Assembly (NCBI GenBank): GCA_034440575.1
Contig: JAOTOL010001142.1
Span: forward strand, 62,001-126,000
From: Imbricaverruca yamaguchii
Lineage: Eukaryota > Arthropoda > Thecostraca > Neoverrucidae
DNA: 64,000 nt
Direction: 5' to 3'
Both the position numbers and the translations under genes were made by a program. The notes beneath the pieces were generated by a model. That model worked only from the letters and a program-made list of their open reading frames with translations, was not told the origin of the DNA and did not search any database. Below, in pieces: positions 55,801 to 64,000 of the stretch (the stretch's first letter is position 1; every line of letters starts with the position of its first letter).

Positions 55801-58800
55801 TCCTGCATGTACTCCTCCTCCAGGTTACGCAGCCGCTCCGCGCACTCGAACACGGCGTCTTCAGCACCCGAGATGGTCACCAGGTCGGGCTCGGCGTCCT
55901 CGGCGCGGGGGAACCGCACCTCTACCTGCAAATACACAGTCGTGGTCACAGGGCTAGCAGCGAGGGAGCCGCACCTCCATTTACCGATACACATGTAGGC
56001 GGTACACACCGACTCGGAGTCGCGCCCAACTACCGGATAGATGGCCGGCCACATTACGGCTCCGCACCACGCGGTGAACAGGCTACGCGCCCTGCCGTGC
56101 CATACTGCCTGTGGCACGGCAGCCCGCCGCCCAGCCTGGGCGCCATACAGATCAGAGATGACGCCCTGTCGTGTTACTGGCGGTCCGCCCACCCACCTTG
56201 AACTCAGTCATGATGGAGCGGATGTTCTTGCCGCGTCCACCGATGATGCGCGCGTGCACGCGTGGATCGATGCGCAGCTCCTCGCGCATCATTTGGTCCA
56301 GGTCGCCGACGATCTGGCAGATGGCCTCCTCGGCGGCGCGCGCCTTCTCCTCGTACCCGGTGATGGTGATCAGGTCGGGCTCCTCGGAGTCTGCGTCACA
56401 GCACATTGCGCTCCAACATCCAGGCAGCAGCCATACAGCCGCACGACCACCCGCGGTCCGCACGGCACGCTTACTCCACTGAATCAGGGACGTCTCGACT
56501 GTCTTTGACATGTACTCTGAATTCACCATAGAATAGTTCAGCAACACCCACAACCGTCACATACAATAAAAACGGAGGTGCATTTTATTATGGACAACAA
56601 TTTTCCTTCATTCATCAAGCTTTCACTTCCATTTTTCACCCGTGATCCCAACAGGACCTCGCGTGAGTTGACCAACCAGAGCGTTAGCTGGAAAAGTGCG
56701 ATCTCAGTTGGACCTCAAGTATTCCCAGATGTGGTGGGACGACGAGGCTTGGCTTCGACATATACCAGTTTTTTAATGGGTAGATGAGAGAGAGAGAGAG
56801 AGCCAGAGAGCGTGAGAGAGAGAGAGCTAGAGAGCGAGATAGAGGACGAGCGAGGGAGAGCGAGCGAGAGAGAGATAGAGGGAGAGAGCGAGAGATAGAG
56901 GGAGAGAGCGAGAGATAGAGGGAGAGAGCGAGAGATAGAGCGAGAGAGAGAGAAAAAAGGGAGAGAGGGAGAGTCATCTTTTGGAGAGAGGGTGAGTCAT
57001 CTTTTGGAGGGAGAGGGAGAGATGGGCGCTACATAACCAGTAGCAGTTGATGCGCCCCTAAGCCCAAATAATCAATCAAAGGGAGAGGGAGTCTCACCTT
57101 TGGGAGGGAATTGCACATTGACCTCGTGGTCCATGCGGATTTTCGAGATGACGGCGCCCTTGCGTCCGATGATCTTTGGGTGGTAGTCTGGGTTGACGCG
57201 CATCGTCAACGAGAAGGAGCGTAGCTCGCGATCCGCTTTCTCGGCGTCCAACTCTCGCACACGTGTCAGCAGACCCTCGCGGGCGTCCTCCAGCTAACGT
57301 ACAAGGAAGGCGGTAATGTCACAACTGTTCTTGGATAGCGGCGGTACAGAACTCAATCGTGGTCTAGGTCCTTTTACATCCTATTTGAGTCTCAAGGTAA
57401 CACTGAATTCAGGAAATGATAATTATGACAGCAAGTGTGCGCACACGTAGGCCCGGTCGAAACGCCTTAAGAGTTGGTGAAATGCTTGAAATCTGCTGAA
57501 CGTAACTGCCAGGGAAGCATAACATACCAGAATTGAAACACAGCAGCATCTACTGGTGAAGTGTTGAGACTTCGTAGACCAGTCACAATTGTGGCCCCGT
57601 CTCACCGACATCTCTCGGCCACGAGCATCAGGGGGCGGGGGGCGGGTCTGGATGCCAACGATAATATACATGGGAGAACAGTCCTGACTCATGCCGATAA
57701 ATTACAGATCCCTACTGGAAGAGGTTCCAAGGCCCAACCGACTTGTCTGTACTAACCTGATTCACCTTGTCTGGGCCCACTTGGCTGATCCGGTAGGGGT
57801 CAAAGTGCTCCAAGTGACCCTGTCTGGATCCCTTGGCTGACAGCTAAGGTTCCCGGCAGTCCAAATGGCCTTGTTCTGGGGCTATAACCGACCTCGTCTG
57901 GGTCCACCTGGTTAACCCGGCGACCCACATCCGTCTTTACCTGGGGTGTATGGCAGCTGCCATAGCCATCGGCCACCCACACTGATCCCAGCTCAGTTTT
58001 ATCAATCTGCATCAAATCGTAATTTGCAAATAAAAAGAAAGGCTTCAAATCACGTTTAATGATTCTGGCAGTTTCATCCATAAAATATGTACGTTGAAGA
58101 TCATGTAGAATTTCTATGAATCTATGTATATGCCACATACAAGTAATTGTCAATGAACAATACAATTATGCCACATGCATAAATGTTCCATATTAGTTCA
58201 AATTTCCATGCTCCTATGGGTTGGCTTTGTAGTTTTTTTTTATCATTTAAATAGCCATCTTAAATTACTCAGAGCCAGTTCACCAATGATAACATACTTG
58301 ATTGCCATGGACAACCACAGAAGACAAATAGATGTCACACATTGTCAGATATATTTAACAAATGTAATTCTTGTGAAATGTATTTCATAAAATTTATTGG
58401 CACATGTTATATATCAATCATGTTAATTGAGTATAAACATTGCCCAGAACACATTATTGATGGTTTGTGTAACCAAGGCAACTAGATAGCTAGCAAACCA
58501 CTGATAACAATGCTTCATTCGTTTCCATCAGCTGTCCATTTATTATACCCTTTTATCTGTCATGGGTGTGAAAGAAGTTGCAAGACATAAATGTGATCAT
58601 CTTCAAGATGATACTGAATGAAAATGGTGTACATACCTTTTGCCATACATGCCATATTGTCTGGTTTTATAGATATGTAGGCATACATATTAGGCATGCA
58701 GGTACATATGTAGATAGGTACGTAGGTGCCTGCCTAGGTGCATGCATAGGTAGACAGGCACCTAAGGTAGACACCAACTTACCATGGGCTGTCAAGAATC

Positions 58801-61800
58801 ATGGTATCAAACCACTATATATATATATATTATCCATAAAGTCAGATGGAAAATGATTATGATGGAAGCTAGACGGCGTCGCCTGCTAAAGGGCCCAAGC
58901 GCCATGAGGGAATTCACAAGAAGTTGTGTAGGCACCACTCTGCATGCTGCAAGGGTAAGAGTTACTCTAGTAATTTGGCAAAGCATTTAAAGGCATGCAT
59001 GCGCTCTTCTACCCATGGTTTTATTAATATTATTGTTAATTCTGATTCCGATAACTCACGACTCGAGATTGTTCAAAACCTCAATTTTACAATCGGCCAC
59101 AAGATCAAGTCCGAATGCCATATGCTTACAATGGTCATTTACCAATTCATACTTACGCAAACGCGACACAACGGCCACGGCCCCAGACACGCCACACAAT
59201 TCGACCTCGAAACCGACGAACACATGTGGCGCGCTGCCAGCCTACGAAGTAGTGACTATCGTCAAATATCGCTAGTTTTGGGGCAATTTTTCACCCGCCA
59301 GGGGAAATCACCCCCCGCACACCCTTTCCCAAGCAGATGTTTTCACTAAGTTTTAATTTTTTAGATGATTTTAGACAAATCTGATGAGATGAGGATACAG
59401 TCAGTACAGGGGAAAGATATTGGTTGCTGCCGGTATCCCTCCAAGCTACTTAAACTGATCCCGATAATACTCTGTCTGGCAGCTTTAGGCCGCCTTGTGT
59501 TGTATACGGCTCACACGATTCACCTTCATACACACTGGTATGAAAGTAGGTACTTCCTGTACCATAATTATGAAATATAATAAGTCTAATTTGGTGTATT
59601 CATTTTTTTTTGTACAAAAAACGTTCAACTCTTCGTAAATTAAAAAAGCAACCATTTCAGCATTCTTTAGGTCACCACTAACCATGGGCGATTCCAGGAC
59701 TTTCCGGACGTGGTTAGGGCGCATCAATGGGGTCGAGGTTCGATGCAGCAGCGTCGGACCTCAACCCTGCACAGACAGGAGTCCATCCCTCCTAGAAGTA
59801 AGCACGGCAATGCTATCTCCATCCCCTAAAGCCGCTATTGATGGCCTCTATTGATATTCCGAACTCAACTAGACACATGCTGGGGCGACATCAGCATGCT
59901 TACTGGGAGTGCATTTGCAACTTGCATTAAATTTCAACCGATCTTCGCCCTGGAACTAGTAGCCTTTATCTCAGTTTCATCATTACCCCATTTTCAGGCC
60001 GCGTCGGGTCTTCAAGCCCGGTGCCGGACGCATGAGAGCCAACCGCCTCCACCACCACCAACGAGTACGCCACCACCACCCAGAACGTCTTCGCCACACC
60101 AGAGGTTTTTTAGGGCGTCGTGGCGCCGTGTGGCGAGTGAGTGTGAATTTGAGTTCGACTTTTGGGATGACAAAATACTGCACAAATATGGATCCAGTGC
60201 TTATAGGAATACCCTTCTCGGCTTGTTCATTGGTTAGTGGAAATGTATTTCATAGTAATATACACAGATCAAGATGTATGCATGTGCATAGTAATCTCAC
60301 TTAATGCGAAGTGTTTTGCGGATATTAGTTAAATTATTATTAGATGAATGACAGCTAAAAATACTCTCTGTGTATGCAAAGCTTAATGATGTACGGGACA
60401 GAGAAGCATGAAAATTATTAATAAGTCTTACTTCAACTCCTGAGCACCGAAGTGAAAATGTATCCTTAGTTGAAACCTTCTGTGATGCCTTCTGTGATGA
60501 TCATGGGCTAGCATATCGCCCCAAACACCTAGCTGCAGCATATCCATGACAGAAGCTAATAATGAGGCACTAACAATAATGCTTGGCAGAAACAATTAAC
60601 AATTAACTACAATAGCTGAGCATAACTAGAACAAAGAACAATAATAACAAGAAATATAAATAATAAGCAATGTGAGAACAACCTAGGTGGCCTGGTTCCT
60701 CTTCTATTCACTTATTGCTAAAATCAAAATGTTACGCTTGTCCTGTTGAAAATCATTTTCATGCCGTCATTTCGTTGAAATTATCCCCCTGCTAAGGTTT
60801 GATGAAACCAGCCATCCATTGATTCATAGTTTCTGAGGCGTCCAATGGTACAATTTTGTGTTTTTCCAGGAGTGTTTATTTTAAAATCGTAAAATTTATT
60901 TTGGTGAAACTGGAATTAACGTCTAACGTACAAAAAGCTGCTGAATCGCGAAATCATCTGTTGGTAGTATTTATGAAATTTGGCCTTGGTAGGGTCCCTG
61001 ACTGAGCCGGCAGAGATCGCCAGTGATCGGACTGACCTTGCTCGGCGTGCCCGTGATGCGGATCATGTTGGAGTGCTCCTCGGCCGGCGGGATGGAGATG
61101 TTCACGTCGAACGTGGTCATCATCTCCCGCACGCCCTTGCCCTTCTGGCCGATGATGAAGCGGTGGTAGTCGAACGGCACCTCCACCTCGATGGTGACGG
61201 GCACCAGCGCCAGCAGGTCGGCCTCAGCGGCGCGGCACGCCGCCTCGGCGCCCGTCACGCGGATCAAGTCGCAGCGGCGCGGCTCAGACTCGTCCTCGCC
61301 ATTCTGCTGCACTGCGGCCGCGTGCGGGTCGGCCCGCTCGGGGAACTTGATCTGCACCGAGTGCGTCTGCGTGATGTGCTGCACGCGTGAGCCGCGCGCT
61401 CCCATCACGGTGCCGTGGTGCTTCTGCGGGATCTCCACCTCGATTGTCACCTGGGACTCCTGGTGAGAAGTGCGGCGGACCGTTAGTCGCATCAGTGCGG
61501 CCTGGGGGCCGACGCATGTCCGCCAGCCAGCCATTCAAGAGCACATCGTACACCGACACCGCGATGGGAAAACGACCTCGTCTGATGTGAACCGTTGCCC
61601 GCCCAGCGGATTTCACTAGATCTCACATCACATAATGCTGAAACAATTCACCATATCACCTCGCATCACATATTGTAATCATAACTGAGCACACCGAGGC
61701 TGTAGCATTAATCCTCTCTGCTGCGATCCACGCAGCGGCTCCGCCCTTCTTACCAGCGCCTCGACGATGTCCTCGATGCGCTGGCGCGCCGCCTCCACGC

Positions 61801-63544
61801 ACTCCTTGGCGCCCTTGAGCGTCACCAGGTGGCTGTCTGTGTTTGAGCGCGGGAAGCTGACCTCGACGCCGCCGTATTGCGCCTTGATCTCACGCAACAC
61901 ATCGGCGCGCCGCGCCACGAAGTGCCGGTGGTGTTTCGGGTGCACGTTCATCTCGGCCGTCACGGTCAGGTCGAGATCGCGGATCAGCTTCTCCAGCTGC
62001 TCCTTGGCACGCTCCACCGCCTCCTTCTTGCCCATGATGGTGATGATCTCACAATCCTTGTCGTTCTCGCTGGGGAACACGATGCGCGTGCCCGTCTCCA
62101 CACGCAGTGCCTCTATCTTGGAGCCGTTCTTACCTGCGGGCAGACGGGAATGGTGATGCGTTCGCCCCTGCCGGACATCCGACTAAGGCCGGCCATCTGA
62201 TCAGTGATACACTGCAGACTGGTGAATTGATAGCTAGTTCCAGTTGGACATCTGACCTCAACAAAAACTCAAATCATAGCAGAGAATCAAGTGAAATGAA
62301 GCATTCTACATCTAAGTTTCTATGTCACCGGAAGAATACCCACCGATTCGAGATTTGTTTGAGATTACATCATGAACAGGCTCATTTGTACGCTACGTCA
62401 ACGTATGGGAACACGACGCACGATGAACATGATGTAACAAACAAAAACCTTACCAAATACTTACACAATGACACAATGTTACAAATATTTAATCTCATAA
62501 GCCCATGGACAGTGCAACGAACATCCTAAAAACTACAAGTCAGGTACGAGATACAGCCAAACTCGTGGCTTATCTTGTCACGGCGCACAAGTTATTAATC
62601 AACGTTGATTTGAGCAGATCGCACACGTCTCGCGCGCAGCGACTGTATGTCATACAATTGGATTATTTAGTGGTGATATAGGGATAGAGATGCTTGGCCG
62701 TGTCACAAGCCCGCCACGTGGGGAACTTGTGTGCCACACGCCCTTAGTTATTTGGGCTTTAGGGTGCGTCGACAACTGTGGCCATATTGTGCCCAGTACA
62801 CCACAAGCTCTACTCTGCCTAGATGGCTTTGTGCTCTGCCTGACCAAATAACGGAACAGGATTATAACGCAGATAGGACATCAACAGTATATGCTGAGAA
62901 GTGTTTTTCTTTTAAAGCTGAAATCCGGTCAAACGGATGTGAATAGTGCCCAGGAAGTTCATGAAGAACCTGGAAAAGAACCTGATCAAGTCCAGCTATC
63001 ATATCAACGCCAGATAGTATGGCATTGTCTTAAGTCATTGCAAATGTTAACAATGCATCGCAATGTACTCCAGACGCAAGTGCTGGCAACTGATCGTTGC
63101 ACCGTATCTACATCACCAATTTGACCTCCCAGGCGCAGCGCCTACTCTAGCCGGCAGAGGGATGGAACGCGCTGCCCATCCTGCCAGTACCGAACCAACG
63201 GCCGCAACAGCTGTGCGCTCTCCCGGCAGCCGTCACATCCAATGGTCACACGAGGCAATGTGGTGCCAGTCGTAACGGCACACGGCGCCATGGGGCACAC
63301 GCAGCTCTTCGTTGTTTTCGGTTGTATCGGTACTCTGGCACACCATAAAGCGAGGACAGACCGGGATCGACGCAGTATGTGTGTGTGAGAGAGCATGGCG
63401 ATAGGCCTCACCGATCAGGAAACGATGGTGCTCGTGCCTGGCGCGCACTTCCGCCGTGTGACCGTTGAGCGTCTTTTCATTGGCCAGGCTGATCAGAATA
63501 GCCTCGGCCTTGGCGACGTCGTCCTTTGGTCCTCGGATTGTCAC
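52633..63544 (-). CDS. Vigilin (multi-KH RNA-binding protein), 3' seven exons
   Basis: Orthologue of vigilin (HDLBP; Dp1 in flies), a cytoplasmic/ER-associated RNA-binding protein built of 14-15 KH domains. Coding join: complement of 52633-52813, 55714-55925, 56197-56390, 57098-57293, 61037-61459, 61754-62133, 63412-63544, with 572 residues in this window. All introns are GT/AG and all phases agree. It starts inside one KH domain (IRGPKDDVAKAEAILISL) and continues with six complete ones, GXXG loops GKNG, degenerate ARRA, GARG, GQKG, GRKG and GGRG in order. The degenerate loop sits where vertebrate vigilin also has a non-canonical loop. The protein ends in a poly-Gln stretch and the conserved EEFPSFG and WGP near the C terminus. 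No exon was found between 63545 and the window edge, so the 5' half lies outside. Confidence 0.95.
52900..53215. repeat. Left arm of a 2-kb inverted repeat
   Basis: Pairs inverted with 54600-54925. GCAGGCGGGCGAGCAGACGC, CTTAGTAAAGTACGCTGCAC and CCCGGCAGGTCAGCACGGCT have partners in the other arm. It lies in the vigilin intron, about 90 bp from the terminal exon. Confidence 0.75.
53216..54599. other. Interior of the inverted repeat
   Basis: Intronic. It contains only short open frames and no recognisable transposase. If the arms bound one element, this is its (non-coding) cargo. Confidence 0.35.
54600..54925. repeat. Right arm of a 2-kb inverted repeat
   Basis: Inverted partner of 52900-53215, with scattered changes and small indels (for example GGGCGTGTCTGCTCGCCCGC against GGGCGTCTGCTCGCCCGC). 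Confidence 0.75.
55541..55640. repeat. 100-bp hairpin in the vigilin intron
   Basis: ACGGTGAGGCACGCGAATAA and the following bases (55541-55566) pair with 55615-55640, 24 of 26 positions. An inner stem TGTGTCCCCG / CGGAGACACA extends it. It lies about 75 bp downstream of the sixth exon donor on the transcribed strand. Confidence 0.8.
55714..55925 (-). CDS. Vigilin exon (sixth in window)
   Basis: 212 nt. The acceptor TTTGCAG precedes GTAGAGGTG. It encodes the end of the last KH domain (VEVRFPRAEDAEPDLVTISG) and NLEEEYMQDV, then a charged tail. Reading on without splicing gives a TGA right at the GTGAGG donor, so splicing to the exon at 52813 is needed to obtain the conserved C terminus. Confidence 0.9.
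56197..56390 (-). CDS. Vigilin exon (fifth in window)
   Basis: 194 nt. The acceptor GACGCAG precedes ACTCCGAGG, completing Asp in FPPKDSEEPDLITITG. It encodes the end of that KH domain and the start of the last one (VHARIIGGRGKNIRSIM). The donor is GTGGGT after TTCAAG, phase 0. Confidence 0.93.
56786..57000. repeat. (GA)n-rich low-complexity tract
   Basis: GAGAGAGAGC and GATAGAGGGAGAGAGC units over about 200 bases in the vigilin intron between 57098 and 56390. Confidence 0.85.
57030..57085 (+). repeat. Short dispersed repeat (SINE-tail-like)
   Basis: GTTGATGCGCCCCTAAGCCC followed by AAATAATCAATCAAAG. Related copies are at 4715-4760 and, inverted, near 55400-55450 and 62740-62775. Confidence 0.55.
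57098..57293 (-). CDS. Vigilin exon (fourth in window)
   Basis: 196 nt. The acceptor GTTAG precedes CTGGAGGACGCC. It encodes the end of the preceding KH domain and a new one with YHPKIIGRKGAVISKIR. The donor is GTGAGA after CCCAAAG, phase 1. Confidence 0.93.
57294..61036. other. Vigilin intron (3.7 kb)
   Basis: Non-coding. It contains a loose ~50-60-bp tandem repeat at about 57755-57940 (CTTGTCTGGGCCCAC, then CTGTCTGGATCCC, then CTCGTCTGGGTCCAC). It also has TAGG/CCTA tracts at 58670-58760 and a CCACCACC tract near 60045-60080. No second gene is supported. Confidence 0.5.
61037..61459 (-). CDS. Vigilin exon (third in window)
   Basis: 423 nt, 141 codons. The acceptor is CACCAG before GAGTCCCAGGTG; the donor is GTCAGT after AGCAAG, phase 0. 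It holds a KH domain with loop GARG and an acidic insertion (VQQNGEDESEP before RRCDLI, as in vertebrate vigilin), then a KH domain with FIIGQKGKGVREMM. Confidence 0.93.
61754..62133 (-). CDS. Vigilin exon (second in window)
   Basis: 380 nt. The acceptor CCCGCAG is followed by GTAAGAACGG, completing Gly and giving GKNGSKIEAL. It encodes one KH domain and most of the next, whose loop region is HFVARRADVLREIKAQYGG, a non-canonical GXXG as in vertebrate vigilin. The donor is GTAAGA after GAGGCGCTG, phase 0. Confidence 0.92.
62134..63411. other. Vigilin intron (1.3 kb)
   Basis: Non-coding; includes an inverted copy of the short dispersed repeat at about 62740-62775. Confidence 0.5.
63412..63544 (-). 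CDS. Vigilin exon (first in window)
   Basis: 44 codons plus one base. The acceptor ACCCACAG precedes GTGACAATCCGAGG; the donor is GTGAGG after CTGATCG. It encodes the end of one KH domain (VTIRGPKDDVAKAEAI) and the start of the next up to RFLI. The last base joins the next exon to make the Gly of a GKNG loop. Confidence 0.9.
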
Positions 63545-64000
63545 CTGTGGGTACAGGCACATCCAGCACATCAGCTCCACGGTCCTTCGGGGGGGGGGGG
63601 CACTGTTGGGAATGCTTGTCGCAGTGGAACATTGTCCACCGGAAGATAAATGAGCTGCGATGTAAACCAGCCGGTATCTTCGTCGAACGAACGGTTCGAA
63701 CGTAGTAATTCTGGTACTGAATGTCACAATATCACAAGGACGGTGTTCAAACGTACTCCGAGCGGTGGTTAAGATAAAAACTGGGAAACCTTCGTTTGCG
63801 GGGAAACCCTCGTTTGAGGAGAAACGGCCAAGTTTCCAGACAGGCCGCATCCTCGCCAAGAATATCTGCCCCCCCCCCCGTCCATAGTGTTGGACCGTTG
63901 AATTCATTCCTGTTCGCAGCAGCCACGTGTGAGAACACAGCGCGCTGCCAACGGCGCGTCATATCGTGGACACACCGCCCTGCCTCAGTCCCAACCAGGT
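63545..64000. other. Vigilin intron, running off the window
   Basis: No further KH-coding exon is visible. Two G/C homopolymer runs lie near 63590 and 63870. Confidence 0.45.

Noticed and set aside
59851..60237. 128-codon plus-strand frame with a proline run
   Set aside because: Inside a vigilin intron, no domain, and the proline run is a CCACCACC repeat. No splice or promoter evidence.

Overview
The window is eukaryotic, most likely arthropod and possibly crustacean. The evidence is a spliced vigilin (multi-KH) gene with consensus GT/AG introns, a single-exon secreted cysteine-rich gene with TATA box and AATAAA signal, tRNA-derived SINEs, non-LTR retrotransposons, hAT transposons, and many AACCT/AGGTT tracts resembling the arthropod TTAGG telomere unit. 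No species can be named from the sequence. Most of the 64 kb is repetitive; only two host genes can be defended.

Left part (1-10.5 kb): a block of degenerate ~30-bp minisatellite (array A), a short 35-bp minisatellite (array B), a module C that ends in a hAT-type terminus at 3155, and repeat D1. Two further minisatellite fields (5.1-7.65 kb) run up to the promoter of the cysteine-rich secreted protein gene (CDS 7992-9251).

Middle part (10.8-45.5 kb): transposons nested in one another. A hAT-like end family is split by a 3.5-kb palindrome (11059-14583) carrying an inverted partial duplicate of a broken transposase gene. A CR1/L2-like LINE lies at 16.2-19.75 kb. A second A-to-C block (22.56-25.64 kb) is interrupted inside its (GATGAC)n array by what appears to be one 12.3-kb hAT element (25637-37977). 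That element has 17-bp inverted termini and near-matching 8-bp target duplications. It contains a hAT transposase pseudogene (about 32.9-33.7 kb), a 1.3-kb 35-bp array and a further C module, and has itself been hit by a LINE. The interrupted block resumes at 37978-39120. Another A-B-spacer-C block occupies 39.6-43.7 kb. A separate 1.06-kb hAT element with a perfect 8-bp target duplication lies at 44276-45335.

Right part (45.5-64 kb): AT-rich non-coding DNA, two tRNA-derived SINEs, a truncated LINE, then the 3' half of the vigilin gene on the minus strand. Seven exons from 63544 down to 52633 encode the last six complete KH domains, the end of a preceding one, and a poly-Gln C-terminal tail. 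All splice phases are consistent. The 5' part of the gene lies beyond the right edge.

The most unusual feature is a modular repeat system. Blocks with the fixed order A array, B array, spacer, C module with a hexamer tract, and hAT-type terminus recur four times. The best copy is associated with a hAT transposase remnant, which suggests that a large hAT family carries several minisatellites as internal cargo.
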